Positions 34,606 through 44,223 are shown, numbered from the stretch's first letter. The stretch: 58,831 bases of DNA from G020350405 sp964513655 (GCA_964513655.1 CAZENQ010000009.1:1-58831), one strand, 5' to 3'. Numbers and translations: made by a program. Notes: a model not told the origin generated them from the letters alone.

Positions 34606-35733
34606 GTGCGGATTGCCCTTGACTTTAACGCTGTTCTGGTCAACACGTTTTCAGGATTTTATTCATATGGCACAGGTTTGCTGTGGGGATTCGGTTCGCT
34701 CTCTGAAAGAATTGAGCTCATGCTTTTTTATTCTAAGCGGTTTGGCAAGGAAGCGCAAAAGGTCAGAGACGAATGCTTGGAATGGGCCCAACTGAAGCCG
34801 ACTACTATCAAGATGCGCTGGTTAGAAGATCTCTGGCGGTACAGCAGTTATCCTAAGTTAGAATCATTCACGGGGGCTTTCGACATTTATCATTGCTTTC
34901 ATCATCTTATGCCGGCGACTAAATGCGGACTTCGTATGATGACAGTGCACGACTTGCGGCGATACAAGCTTCCTGAGTTGTATAAACAATCTAAGCTGGA
35001 CCGATTTGAACTGGCCGTAAAACGTGCGGAGCATTTCATAGCAGTGTCGGAGTCGACGAAAAATGACCTCTGTAGTATCTTTGACATATCGGAAGATAAG
35101 GTGGATGTTGTTTACTTGGCTGCTGGTGAAAAGTTCATGCCTCTGTCAGGTGCGGAGAAGGCCCGAATTAAAACCAAACTTAGCTGGCAAGCGGGAGTAT
35201 CATTACAAAATTACGTGATAGCGTTTTCGTCACCGGACAGCCGGAAAAATATATGGCGAATAATCCGGGCATTCAAGGTCGCCCGAAAACAGTTACCCGC
35301 TGACATGAAGCTGGTTATTATAGGAAATCTTCCAAAGTACAATACTGAGCATAATTGTGAGCGTATGCTGTTAGAGGACCAGGATGTTATTTTGGCAGGG
35401 ACAGTTAATAATGTAACGAACTGGCTTGGTTGTGCGGACGGTCTGATCTTTGCGAGCCTTTATGAGGGCTTTGGTATACCGATTTTAGAGGCCTTTGCCT
35501 GTGGAATCCCTGTTATCACATCAAACCTATCTTCCATGCCGGAGGTGGCGGGAGACGCAGCTTTGTTGGTGGACCCTTATGATGCGGAAACAATATCGCA
35601 GGCAATTATTAAAATGTTCGATGATGGCGAACTGAGAAACAAGCTGATTGAAACAGGCCTGCGCAGAAGTAGTCTGTTCAGCTGGCACAAGACCGCTTCC
35701 GAAACGTTGGAAGTTTATAAGAAGCTTTTATGA
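34606..35733 (+). CDS. Glycosyltransferase family 4-type enzyme
   Basis: GT-B glycosyltransferase, about 375 residues. The start is GTG at 34606, with GGGAG (34593-34597) eight bases before it, giving MRIALDFNAVLVNTFSGFYS. An upstream TTG at 34582 adds eight residues. The N-terminal half ends with 'HFIAVSESTKNDLCSIFDIS'. The C-terminal half carries 'FASLYEGFGIPILEAFACGI', the classical EGFGLP-E-A nucleotide-sugar-binding motif, followed by 'PVITSNLSSMPEVAGDAALL'. This is typical of GT4 mannosyl/rhamnosyl-type transferases. It is the last gene of the plus-strand envelope cluster and converges, after 38 bases, on the methyltransferase gene. A 189-base gap precedes it. Confidence 0.9.
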   Translation: MRIALDFNAVLVNTFSGFYSYGTGLLWGFGSLSERIELMLFYSKRFGKEAQKVRDECLEWAQLKPTTIKMRWLEDLWRYSSYPKLESFTGAFDIYHCFHHLMPATKCGLRMMTVHDLRRYKLPELYKQSKLDRFELAVKRAEHFIAVSESTKNDLCSIFDISEDKVDVVYLAAGEKFMPLSGAEKARIKTKLSWQAGVSLQNYVIAFSSPDSRKNIWRIIRAFKVARKQLPADMKLVIIGNLPKYNTEHNCERMLLEDQDVILAGTVNNVTNWLGCADGLIFASLYEGFGIPILEAFACGIPVITSNLSSMPEVAGDAALLVDPYDAETISQAIIKMFDDGELRNKLIETGLRRSSLFSWHKTASETLEVYKKLL

Positions 35734-35771
35734 CGCTTTTGCCTAATTCTTTTTATAGATTTCATACGGTG

Positions 35772-36482
35772 CTACTTATAAAGTACCGCGTAAAGATTTC
35801 TGTAAAAGACTTTACATTTTGTCCCCCCTCTCAGCCATAAAAGGAACTTGTGGAGCATCGCACTTATAATTGACTTTAGTTTGCCTTTGAGGTTTTGCAT
35901 TCTAAACTGGTTGAGCATTTCGATGCGGGAGAAGCCCGCCTGCCGAGCTACTTGTTCAATACTTTGTTCGGTGAAACCGGTTCGATGGGTAAAGTCATCA
36001 CAGAAATGACCTTGAGACATAAGGTTAGACATATTCGGCGTTCGGATTACCATAAAGCCGTTATCCGACAAGCTTTTGTGTAAGACTCTTAGGGAGTCTA
36101 TCATCTGTTTTTTGCTTATATGTTCGAATACATTCCATAGAAATATAATATCGTACTTTAGGGAATGTTGTTTCAAATATTCTATTCCATCGGCAACTAT
36201 GAACTCAACGTCGACCCTTGATTTAGCTATTTCTATTAGTTTTTCGTTCAAATCAATACAAGTGACATCCTTGAAACCTTCTCGTTTCAAAAAGTAAGCA
36301 AGGAAACCGCAACCGCAGCCCAAATCCAACACCTTCTTATTTTTTCGCCCCGACAAAAGCGGCGACAACTTTTTGTTAAATCCCTTGCAGTGCTTTTTGT
36401 ACTCCTCTTCCGCGACATCATTACTGTCCAGATAGAACCTGTCATAGTCTGAATAGGCGGCATTATTCTTAATCACACACAT
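35772..36482 (-). CDS. Class I SAM-dependent methyltransferase
   Basis: Soluble methyltransferase of 236 residues. Motif I is VLDLGCGCGFLAYFL, the acidic motif II lies in DVTCIDLNEKLI, and 'FLWNVFEHISKKQMIDSLRV' is the UbiG/Coq3-like segment. It belongs to the large class I group in which substrate cannot be read from sequence. In this operon it probably methylates a sugar of the polysaccharide or caps chain ends. Its start codon shares one base with the stop of the upstream glycosyltransferase (TAATG), so translation is coupled. It is the last gene of the minus-strand polysaccharide run. Confidence 0.88.
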   Translation of the reverse strand: MCVIKNNAAYSDYDRFYLDSNDVAEEEYKKHCKGFNKKLSPLLSGRKNKKVLDLGCGCGFLAYFLKREGFKDVTCIDLNEKLIEIAKSRVDVEFIVADGIEYLKQHSLKYDIIFLWNVFEHISKKQMIDSLRVLHKSLSDNGFMVIRTPNMSNLMSQGHFCDDFTHRTGFTEQSIEQVARQAGFSRIEMLNQFRMQNLKGKLKSIISAMLHKFLLWLRGGTKCKVFYRNLYAVLYK

Positions 36483-37435
36483 TATAGTGTCATCCTTGCG
36501 TACGATGATGGCAGCGGTTTTGGAGGTGACCAGTCAGGCATGGTGTCATCTGTCCTGGACTTGGTCAGAGCTTTTACGAGACCAAGGTAAGCTGCGATAT
36601 CAAGTTTATTGTAAGAGATAGCCCGCCTAAACATGAAAATCGCCGCTTTAAATGCGCTGGCACTATAATAACGTAAGGCGACACTTCTACAGGCCCTACC
36701 GATTCTCGTCTTGGCTGCGGCTCTGGAGACGATGTCACTACCTCCCAATTCGTAATAAAATCTCTCCAATAATCTTACCTGATTATGATTTATTCGATGT
36801 ACACCCTTGTGCCGCGTGAGACTGTTCTCTTGTATTCTGCGGACGGCGTTAGTATCGGGTGCGTACACAAATTTTGTTTGCAAAGATAACCTCAGAAAGA
36901 AATCCGTATCTTCATAATTCTCCAAGCTTTCATCAAAGTAAAAACCGTCTAAAATCTGCCGGCGAATAACCGAACATTGACATGTAACAAAGCCTCTCCT
37001 AAATAGGAATTTTTCTATCCAACCGGACTTGCAGTACTTGGACCTGTAGCCTCTAGCAACAGTTCCATCGGTGCGAACCTTAGTAAGCGCACTGTATGCA
37101 ATGCCATAGTCAGGGGCGCTATCCAGTCTTGAGGTCATAACCGCCAGATATTCGTTTGGCCATAAATCATCCGAATCCAGAAATGCTATGTATTCACCCT
37201 CGGCTCTGTCTATGCCCCAATTTCGTGCGCTGGCGGCACCTCCATTTTCCTTATAGAAGTACTTTATCCTATCATCATCTATCTGGGCGATGACAGAACG
37301 TGTGTTGTCGGTTGAGCCATCATCTATGACGATAACCTCGAAATCAGTAAAACTCTGCTGCAAAATGCTTTCAACGGCATGCTTTATGAGGTTGCTTCGA
37401 TTATACGTTGGAATAATAACGCTTACTTTTCGCAC
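36482..37435 (-). CDS. Glycosyltransferase family 2
   Basis: GT-A glycosyltransferase of 317 residues. The canonical start MRKVSVIIPTYNRSNLIKHA is followed by 'EVIVIDDGSTDNT' and the metal-binding 'FLDSDDLWPNEYL'. 'ENYEDTDFFLRL' provides the ED base pair typical of GT2. The GTG start has GAGGT nine bases upstream. It probably adds a sugar to a lipid-linked or nascent polysaccharide on the cytoplasmic face. Its C-terminus of about 80 residues is basic. It follows the second phosphodiesterase-like gene by 54 bases and overlaps the methyltransferase gene by one base. Confidence 0.9.
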   Translation of the reverse strand: MRKVSVIIPTYNRSNLIKHAVESILQQSFTDFEVIVIDDGSTDNTRSVIAQIDDDRIKYFYKENGGAASARNWGIDRAEGEYIAFLDSDDLWPNEYLAVMTSRLDSAPDYGIAYSALTKVRTDGTVARGYRSKYCKSGWIEKFLFRRGFVTCQCSVIRRQILDGFYFDESLENYEDTDFFLRLSLQTKFVYAPDTNAVRRIQENSLTRHKGVHRINHNQVRLLERFYYELGGSDIVSRAAAKTRIGRACRSVALRYYSASAFKAAIFMFRRAISYNKLDIAAYLGLVKALTKSRTDDTMPDWSPPKPLPSSYARMTL

Positions 37436-37489
37436 GTTTATATTACCTCGTAATCTTTCTCATACGATTTGCTCTGTTTGGGTCTTTCG

Positions 37490-39076
37490 TTAGTCCAAAT
37501 AGCCCAGTTCTGCAAGGCGTTTTGCCACAACGGCCTCCTCTGTTGCGGAGAGCCGCTTCTTTTTAGGAGGCACGGCAGCCGATTGGTCTCCTTGGCGCTG
37601 ATATTCTATTTTTATCTGCTGCGAGAATATGTCCTCCAAGACCTTGCCATTCATATAGCACGGTACTTTTGCTCCCAGGGCGGCGTATAGCGTTGGGGCG
37701 ATATCAGCTATATGTGCCCGCTTATTTCCAGCACTTTTGACAGCTTGGCCCCAAAAAACGAAAATACCGTTCGGGTGATGGGTGCCTTGAAGTGACTCGG
37801 CGGGAAGAGGTTCGACATAGCCACTCTTTTCCGACATTCTTGACCTGAGAAAATACCCAGGCTGTGGTATTAATATCAAATCGCCGAAACGTTCTGCGTC
37901 AATGTCCTCAACATGATATATTTCTGCTGGTGTGGCGACTCGCTCGAAGATCGGCCTGCCTGTTACAGGACAAGCAACTTCTGAGAACCGCCTGCGCAGG
38001 TCTTCAACTATATCGTCGTATTCTTTTCCCGGGGTTACACATCCATATGGTTGACGGCCTTTGACATTCAGATAAACGTATCCACTAATCTCGGTGTGTA
38101 TTACAGCAGCCTTTGACCGCTTCCAGTCTATGCGGCCCTTGAGCTCTATATGTGCCGGGGCGCTTTTCGCAGAAGACAAAGACCGCACATTCAGACACAA
38201 TCGGCGAATTAAACGACGGTACAGTCCTTGAAATCTCATATAACCCCAACGATATAAGAATGTGTTTGGCATAACGTCGCATGTCTGGTGTATCATGCCG
38301 TGGTCGCTTACCATCGCCACTAATAATTTGTCTGTGGCAGCCAAATCCAATAAATCACCCATGATTTGGTCGAGCCTGTTGAACATCCGGAATATCCTGT
38401 CGCGCTGTAAAGGGTATTCATCCCGCATGTCTTTGGCGATGTACGGCCACATGTAGTGTCCCAACTTATCGAGGTCCTGGAATTCAACCATCATCACAGA
38501 CCAGTCCACTTCTCTGGTTACTAATCTTGCGACCTGCAGGCGCTGCTCGAGACTGCGTTCAACGATGGTGATTATGCTTTCAAGTTGAGCGGGAGTATAG
38601 TTTTCGGCTTTATCCCACCTTCCAACAATATCGTAGTCTGGTATCTGGTGTAACAGTTTTTCCCTGAATTCATTTGGGTATGTGAAGATACCAGGAGAGC
38701 CATGCCCAGCGACCATAATGCCCCTGATTTCCTGACAGGGGTACGTCCAGGGCACGTTTATACTGACCACTTTGAAGCCTTGTGTGCTGAGTTCCTGCCA
38801 GATGTTTGGGACGAGACAACCGGTGGCGTTGCCAATACTTATGCTGTCATCCTTGAAGGAGTATTCCCTAAAGCCGGCTATCCCGTGTGTCGGCGGCAAG
38901 CAGCCCGTAATGCAGGTGGTCCATGCGGCCGGTGTTATCGGTGGCTCAGTAGATTGAAGCACGCCGGAATAACCTTCGCTCTTCAATCTCTTCAGGTTGG
39001 GCATGCAGCGGTCTAAAAGAAGATCATCCAATACGTCCCATGTGGCGCCATCAATGCCGATAATCAGGACCTTCAC
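37490..39076 (-). CDS. Alkaline-phosphatase-superfamily phosphodiesterase/phosphatase, copy 2
   Basis: Metal-dependent enzyme of 528 residues from the type I phosphodiesterase/nucleotide pyrophosphatase branch of the alkaline phosphatase superfamily. I start at GTG 39076, with AAGGAG six bases upstream, giving MKVLIIGIDGATWD. Active-site elements are present: Asp9, nucleophile Thr48 in PPITPAAWTT, Asp and His in FQDLDKLGH, Asp-His in MVSDHGM, and His in GTHHPNG. There is no signal peptide. The C-terminus ends in Ala-Glu-Leu-Gly-Tyr-Leu-Asp, shared with the paralogue next door. A role in polysaccharide modification or phospho-sugar turnover is inferred from the operon only. Confidence 0.85.
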   Translation of the reverse strand: MKVLIIGIDGATWDVLDDLLLDRCMPNLKRLKSEGYSGVLQSTEPPITPAAWTTCITGCLPPTHGIAGFREYSFKDDSISIGNATGCLVPNIWQELSTQGFKVVSINVPWTYPCQEIRGIMVAGHGSPGIFTYPNEFREKLLHQIPDYDIVGRWDKAENYTPAQLESIITIVERSLEQRLQVARLVTREVDWSVMMVEFQDLDKLGHYMWPYIAKDMRDEYPLQRDRIFRMFNRLDQIMGDLLDLAATDKLLVAMVSDHGMIHQTCDVMPNTFLYRWGYMRFQGLYRRLIRRLCLNVRSLSSAKSAPAHIELKGRIDWKRSKAAVIHTEISGYVYLNVKGRQPYGCVTPGKEYDDIVEDLRRRFSEVACPVTGRPIFERVATPAEIYHVEDIDAERFGDLILIPQPGYFLRSRMSEKSGYVEPLPAESLQGTHHPNGIFVFWGQAVKSAGNKRAHIADIAPTLYAALGAKVPCYMNGKVLEDIFSQQIKIEYQRQGDQSAAVPPKKKRLSATEEAVVAKRLAELGYLD

Positions 39077-39170
39077 ATTAATCTCCTTTTTGAATGAGCA
39101 CGCTTGACCCATCCTTGTGTTTTCTACGTAAAGTATAATGCATAGGAGGAAGACTTAATTACTTACATAG

Positions 39171-40775
39171 TTAATCAATATAGCCTAAATCCGCTAATTG
39201 TTGCTCAATCTGTTTCTCCTCTTCGATTGAATAGACGGCAGTATCCCTTGTTGTAGGCTCGGTCTGTTTTGTTTTGGTAAACGAGGGCTTTGGTGGCTGT
39301 TTAAAAATGCTTGTCAGGACTTTTCCGTCCATATCATCCGGGACAGGCAGGCCCATCAGGGCTAAAATGGTGGGGGCAACATCCTGTATATTGGCCTCGA
39401 ACTGAGTATTACTCTTAATTTGCGGCCCGGCCGCCATCCATAAACCTTTGAGCAGATGCGTTCCTTCAGCCCGCTCTGGGACAGTTCGTTTGACCACCCA
39501 GCTGTGACGAATACGCTTGTTTACCCTCATACCTTCCGGAGGGACAAGCAAGAGGTCGGGATGGGCCCATGGCGTCTTGCTGGGACCATATACTGTTTCG
39601 GGCTTTATAACATCGCTGAATAGTCTCTCCCCTGTCTCGGGGTCTGTCGCAGCGAGGAAACGTTCAGTTAGATCTTCTCGTAAGGCATCATACTGTTCTC
39701 CCGGCTCGACAATTCCGTTGGGCTGCCGACCGCGTACATTGAGATACAAATGGCCCCACATCACGGCCTGGCATACAGCGGCCTTTGTTTTTGACCAGTC
39801 AATGCCGAGCTTCTCGTCGACATATCGGGCCGGGCGAGTGTATTTATCCTTGTAACGAACCTTCTGGTACTCCCCGTAAAGCCGCTTGCCCAACCGCCTC
39901 AGGGGATTATCCATAGTGATATATCCCCATTTTTGTAAGAGCTTGTTGGCCCTGACCCATCCTCGCGTAGTCCCATGCCCGTGGTCGCTCATTATTATGA
40001 CGTCGGCGTTGCGGTCTCCAGCGAGGTGAAATAGACTGCCCAAAGCGCGGTCCAGTTTTGAAAAAATACCAGCTACGCGGTCACGACGCTCTGGATATAA
40101 ATGAGATGATTCGGGATTCATATAAGGCCACATTCTGTGCCCTATATCCGTATGTGGGAAGACTACCATAAAAAAGTCCCAATCGAGCTTTTTATCAACG
40201 AGGTTGACAGCCTGGTGGTAATCATCGATTGTACGCATGCATTCCTTTACCATGCTCTCAAATGCCGGTGCATTCCGCACATGATGACGTTTCGGAGCGT
40301 GGTTGAGGTAGTCCGGGACGCACTTGAGCAGGTCGGCCTTGAACGCTGTCGGATACGTGTATTGACTTGATCGGTTGGGAACGTTGTGACCGGCGATGAG
40401 TATTCCATTGACCTTTTCCGGCGGATAAGTCATGGGAACATTTACAACAGCAACTTTACGGTTTTGCTCGGAAATAATCGCCCAAAGGCTTTGAGCCTGG
40501 ATGTCCGCTGCGCTGTTATACCTTAGGGAATTATCACAAAACCTGAATTGTTCAAAATCAAGGACATGGTGTTTTCCCGCCAGCTTTCCGGTCATGAAAG
40601 TGACCCATGCGGCGGGGGTGACCGGAGGATAGGCACTGACAAGCTCGCCGCTGCAGGATTTTTGCCAGAAGCAATGTAGGTTCGGCATGATGCCTGCCCG
40701 GCAGAAATGTCCAATGAAATTAAAGCTGGCGCCATCGAGGCCAATTACCATAATTTTATGCCTTGTGCTTGTCAT
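39171..40775 (-). CDS. Alkaline-phosphatase-superfamily phosphodiesterase/phosphatase, copy 1
   Basis: Paralogue of the downstream gene, about 534 residues. Active-site elements match: Asp14 in MVIGLDGASF, Thr in PPVTPAAWVT, Asp-His in PHTDIGHRM, Asp-His in IMSDHGHG, and His in EGTHLLKG. It lacks a signal peptide and ends Ala-Asp-Leu-Gly-Tyr-Ile-Asp. The start is uncertain among GTG 40802, ATG 40775 (AAGG just upstream) and ATG 40751. I take 40775. The two copies are separated by about 95 bases and differ clearly, so the duplication is not recent. Possible substrates are nucleotide sugars or phosphorylated glycan. No direct evidence distinguishes these. Confidence 0.83.
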   Translation of the reverse strand: MTSTRHKIMVIGLDGASFNFIGHFCRAGIMPNLHCFWQKSCSGELVSAYPPVTPAAWVTFMTGKLAGKHHVLDFEQFRFCDNSLRYNSAADIQAQSLWAIISEQNRKVAVVNVPMTYPPEKVNGILIAGHNVPNRSSQYTYPTAFKADLLKCVPDYLNHAPKRHHVRNAPAFESMVKECMRTIDDYHQAVNLVDKKLDWDFFMVVFPHTDIGHRMWPYMNPESSHLYPERRDRVAGIFSKLDRALGSLFHLAGDRNADVIIMSDHGHGTTRGWVRANKLLQKWGYITMDNPLRRLGKRLYGEYQKVRYKDKYTRPARYVDEKLGIDWSKTKAAVCQAVMWGHLYLNVRGRQPNGIVEPGEQYDALREDLTERFLAATDPETGERLFSDVIKPETVYGPSKTPWAHPDLLLVPPEGMRVNKRIRHSWVVKRTVPERAEGTHLLKGLWMAAGPQIKSNTQFEANIQDVAPTILALMGLPVPDDMDGKVLTSIFKQPPKPSFTKTKQTEPTTRDTAVYSIEEEKQIEQQLADLGYID

Positions 40776-40884
40776 TGACCTTATCTCACTGTCACATATC
40801 ACCTACTGTCTTATTGTTAATCGCCTATATTTAGACCTGGTTCCAACTGTTTTCTATGTCTAAACAAACTTTGTTCTGCTTGTA

Positions 40885-41703
40885 TCAATCCAGCGAATCA
40901 TCTGTAAGTATACTCTGAATCGCATTTGATGACATTACTTTATCTACGAGCCGATGACATTTCCTTACAGTTTTTTTTCGCAGGGGAAATTCCCGCGGGT
41001 TGATGACCTGAGTGGCGTGGGCGAGATGTATGATATATTGGCCCATTACGGACGGGGGCAGCTCAACAGTTCTGTAGCCGCGCTCAAGTAGTTCGAAGTA
41101 GAGCTTCTTTCCGCTTGTCAGGCCTTTGTCCCTGTCTGCAAGAAACGACAAATTTTCACGGCGCAAGATGTTAGTTTGGTAGATACAACAAATTGTACGA
41201 TTGTAATAGCGGTGTTTGCCGAGCAGGTCGGGTTCCCGAAGGATTTTTCGCCTGGAGGTTCTAAAATCGGTTACCTTCTTTAGTAGAATCTGCCACTTCG
41301 GCGCCAATTCTATTTTCCCGGAACTGACGCAGGCTATATTCTCATCATTGTCGAAGTGGCTAATCAGGTTGGTGAGCCAGTTGTTTTTCTGGACAAAGGT
41401 GTCGGAGTGCATCGAGACGAAAAATTCCGTGTTGCAGTTTTCAAGACCGAGGTCAAGGCCGCGGGCGTGGGCTACCCCCCCGGCCGGCTCATCCGGGTCT
41501 GGGTGCCGCTCAATTAGCCGAATCCAACGCAGGCGTTTCAGATACTCGATGGACTCATCCTGTGAACCATTATCAACCACGATGACCTCATAGGGATACC
41601 GGGTGAATTTACGGATGCTGCGCAGGGCCAGTCTCGTGAAGTCGAGGGTCCTGTAATTTACCACACATATTGTAGCTTTGCCTTTGATGAGCTCTGAGAT
41701 CAA
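40885..41703 (-). CDS. Glycosyltransferase family 2 (rhamnosyltransferase-like)
   Basis: GT-A enzyme of 272 residues. The start is TTG at 41703, with AAGG about nine bases upstream. 'TICVVNYRTLDFTRLALRSI' and 'EVIVVDNGSQDES' at the N-terminus, and a 'FVSMHSDTFVQ' segment in the metal site, fit GT2 enzymes of the rhamnosyltransferase group. The usual DXD is changed to His-Ser-Asp. It lies 21 bases after rmlB in the dTDP-rhamnose operon, so transfer of rhamnose is plausible but inferred from context. Confidence 0.82.
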   Translation of the reverse strand: MISELIKGKATICVVNYRTLDFTRLALRSIRKFTRYPYEVIVVDNGSQDESIEYLKRLRWIRLIERHPDPDEPAGGVAHARGLDLGLENCNTEFFVSMHSDTFVQKNNWLTNLISHFDNDENIACVSSGKIELAPKWQILLKKVTDFRTSRRKILREPDLLGKHRYYNRTICCIYQTNILRRENLSFLADRDKGLTSGKKLYFELLERGYRTVELPPSVMGQYIIHLAHATQVINPREFPLRKKTVRKCHRLVDKVMSSNAIQSILTDDSLD

Positions 41704-41724
41704 CCGGACGGCCTTTTCCTCTGC

Positions 41725-42744
41725 TTAACGATTTGCATACATTTGTTCGTAATATTTTTGGTAATCGCCGGAAACAATGTCGGAGAGCCATTTCTGATTT
41801 TGCAGATACCAATCGATGGTTCTATTAATACCTTCCTCGAAGCCAACCGACGGTTTCCAATCAAGGTGTTTGATTATTTTGCCCGCATCGATAGCGTAAC
41901 GCCTGTCGTGGCCGGGCCTATCGGTTACGTGCTTGATAAGTGATTTTGGTTTACTCAGGCGGTTAAGTATAACATCAATAACCTCGAGATTTGTTTTTTC
42001 ATTGCATCCGCCGATGTTGTAAGTCTCGCCCGGCGGTGCCTCGGTTAAGACCTTCCATATGGCGGTGCAATGGTCATAAACGTACAGCCAGTCACGTACA
42101 TACAGTCCATCACCATACACAGGCAGCTCTTTATCATTCAGCGCGTTGTTAATCATCAGCGGCATTAATTTCTCGGGAAACTGGTAGGGACCATAATTAT
42201 TTGAAGATCTGGTGATATTATATTTAACCGCCCAGGTATGGCCAAAAGCCTTGACCAAATGGTCAGCGGCGGTTTTACTGGCCGAATAGGGGGAATTTGG
42301 ACTTGGCGGCGTTTGCTCGGTGAATTTTACATCCTGGTCGAGAGCCAGGGCGCCGTAGACCTCGTCGGTTGAAATCTGAATAAATCGCTCTAATTTGTTG
42401 TCTCGTGTGGCTTCGAGCAGAGTCAGTGTGCCGGTGACGTTGGTTTCTATAAACAGCTTGGGCTCGGTGATTGAGCGGTCCACGTGGCTTTCCGCTGCAA
42501 AATTAATTATCGCATCTATCTTATACTCATCGATAATCTTCTCCACAAGAGTGCCGTCGCAAATGTCACCCTTAATGAATTTGTGGTTGGGATGGTTTAG
42601 GAACTCAGCGAGGTTTTCGAGATTGCCGGCATAAGTGAGCTTATCGAGATTGACTACGAAGCAATCGGCGTGCTCTGAGAGGGCCATTCGCACGAAATTG
42701 CTTCCAATAAATCCTGCACCGCCTGTAACCAGAATTCTTCTCAT
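41725..42744 (-). CDS. rmlB: dTDP-glucose 4,6-dehydratase
   Basis: Second enzyme of dTDP-L-rhamnose synthesis, 339 residues from the ATG at 42744, which overlaps the rmlD stop by four bases (ATGA). An upstream in-frame Met at 42780 lies inside rmlD. The NAD-binding motif is LVTGGAGFIGSN, the active-site STDEVYG is complete, and catalytic Tyr and Lys lie in YSASKTAADHLV. The substrate-binding segment 'NNYGPYQFPEKLMPLMINNA' is characteristic. It acts after RmlA and before RmlC and RmlD, and the four are encoded here in the order A, C, D, B. Confidence 0.97.
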   Translation of the reverse strand: MRRILVTGGAGFIGSNFVRMALSEHADCFVVNLDKLTYAGNLENLAEFLNHPNHKFIKGDICDGTLVEKIIDEYKIDAIINFAAESHVDRSITEPKLFIETNVTGTLTLLEATRDNKLERFIQISTDEVYGALALDQDVKFTEQTPPSPNSPYSASKTAADHLVKAFGHTWAVKYNITRSSNNYGPYQFPEKLMPLMINNALNDKELPVYGDGLYVRDWLYVYDHCTAIWKVLTEAPPGETYNIGGCNEKTNLEVIDVILNRLSKPKSLIKHVTDRPGHDRRYAIDAGKIIKHLDWKPSVGFEEGINRTIDWYLQNQKWLSDIVSGDYQKYYEQMYANR

Positions 42745-43589
42745 AGTTGCTCCAGGAACTGCTCCAATGGCTGCTGCCACGGTTTGATTGGCTCATCGAG
42801 CAAAGCTTTGATTCTGCTGCAATCGAACCGGCTATTCAAGGGCCTTGTCGCTGGGGATGCGAAATCGCTTGTCTTACAACTGGTTAAATCGACAGACATA
42901 CTCAGTTTTTCAAAAACGAATTTTGCCATTTCAAAACGGCTGACGTAACCGTCGCTTGCAAAATGAAACATGCCCTCGGGCTTTTTGGACACAAGACTAC
43001 AAATTGCTTTGGCCACCTCGGTTGTCGCTGTTGGGGAACCTATCTGGTCATCGACAACCTTCACGCTTTTGGCCGCTCTTGCACGCCTGATTACCTTACT
43101 TACAAAGTTGTTGCCATGCGAGCCATAAGTCCATTCAAGCCGCATTATACAATAGCGGCAGCGGCTTTCAACCAAAAGCTTCTCACCGGCGAGCTTACTT
43201 GCGCCGTATGTGTTTATCGGATTTGGCGGGTCGGTCTCAACATAAGGCCTGTCAGATTTGCCGTCAAAAACAAAATCGGTGCTGATATGCAGGACCCACA
43301 CATCAGCCTCTCTTGCGAGGACACCCAAATGCCCTACTGCTTCGGCGTTGACCTGATACGTCAGGTCTGGTTCGCTTTCAGCCTTATCGACATTGGTGTA
43401 GGCGGCACAATTGATAATTATTTGTGTATTATTAACAGCTTGTTGCAAGTGGTCGGTATTGGTGATATCAAAACCGGGCAGGTCGAGGACGTTTGTTTTA
43501 AGCCCATGGAGTTCGCAGGCCAGAGCCAAGTCGCTGCCGAGCATACCCCTGCCGCCCAAAATGGCGATGTTTGCGTCGTTGCTAATCAT
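42741..43589 (-). CDS. rmlD: dTDP-4-dehydrorhamnose reductase
   Basis: Last enzyme of dTDP-L-rhamnose synthesis, 282 residues, reducing dTDP-4-keto-rhamnose with NADPH. The nucleotide-binding motif is ILGGRGMLGSDLA. STDFVFDGKS and YGASKLAGEKLL (Tyr-x-x-x-Lys) form the active site. It starts with an ATG sharing one base with the rmlC stop and ends overlapping rmlB by four bases, showing coupled translation. The C-terminal helix 'WQQPLEQFLEQL' is typical of the family. Confidence 0.95.
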   Translation of the reverse strand: MISNDANIAILGGRGMLGSDLALACELHGLKTNVLDLPGFDITNTDHLQQAVNNTQIIINCAAYTNVDKAESEPDLTYQVNAEAVGHLGVLAREADVWVLHISTDFVFDGKSDRPYVETDPPNPINTYGASKLAGEKLLVESRCRYCIMRLEWTYGSHGNNFVSKVIRRARAAKSVKVVDDQIGSPTATTEVAKAICSLVSKKPEGMFHFASDGYVSRFEMAKFVFEKLSMSVDLTSCKTSDFASPATRPLNSRFDCSRIKALLDEPIKPWQQPLEQFLEQL

Positions 43590-44149
43590 CAGAGCCTCCC
43601 GTAATGCGGCAGCTTCTCAGGTGGAAGGTCTTTAAGTTTAGAATAGTTTGCATCTTTGGATGACACAAGCGGTTGGGTTATCGGCCAGTCGATGTTGAGG
43701 TCGGGGTCATTCCAGATGATGCCACATTCAGTGGACCGATTATAGAAATTGGTACACTTGTATGCGAAAAGCGCGGTGTCACTTGTAACACAATATCCGT
43801 GAGCGAACCCCGGCGGAATGTACAACTGTCTGTGGTCTGTATCAGAGAGTACCTCAGTGACCCACTGACCGAAAGTGGGCGAACCTACGCGAATATCGAC
43901 GGCGACATCAACAACCCGGCCCGATAAAACCTGAACCAATTTACCCTGTGGTTGAGGGTATTGAAAATGCAAGCCTCGCAGTACCCCTTTTTTTGAAAAT
44001 GAGACATTATCCTGGACGAAGGGGCCCTGAATACCGGCGTTTTCGTACCGCGTGATGTTCCACGTCTCTAAAAAGAACCCTCTTTCGTCATGGAACGCCT
44101 CCGGGTGTAATACCTGCACTGGCGGTAGTTTTGTGTCTTCGACCTTCAT
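43589..44149 (-). CDS. rmlC: dTDP-4-dehydrorhamnose 3,5-epimerase
   Basis: Cupin-fold epimerase of 186 residues that isomerises dTDP-4-keto-6-deoxyglucose. The family segments are intact: FHDERGFFLETW, 'SFSKKGVLRGLHFQYPQPQG' with the catalytic His in RGLHFQ, 'IPPGFAHGYCV', and the Tyr-containing 'FAYKCTNFYN'. It lies 75 bases after the rmlA stop and shares a base with the rmlD start. In this operon it provides the third step of dTDP-L-rhamnose synthesis. Confidence 0.96.
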   Translation of the reverse strand: MKVEDTKLPPVQVLHPEAFHDERGFFLETWNITRYENAGIQGPFVQDNVSFSKKGVLRGLHFQYPQPQGKLVQVLSGRVVDVAVDIRVGSPTFGQWVTEVLSDTDHRQLYIPPGFAHGYCVTSDTALFAYKCTNFYNRSTECGIIWNDPDLNIDWPITQPLVSSKDANYSKLKDLPPEKLPHYGRL

Positions 44150-44223
44150 TTTACACTGATATCTCGGTTAGCAGGCATCATGTTTTCATCGGTGCAAACC
44201 GGCTTTAACGTCGCTACTTTTTA

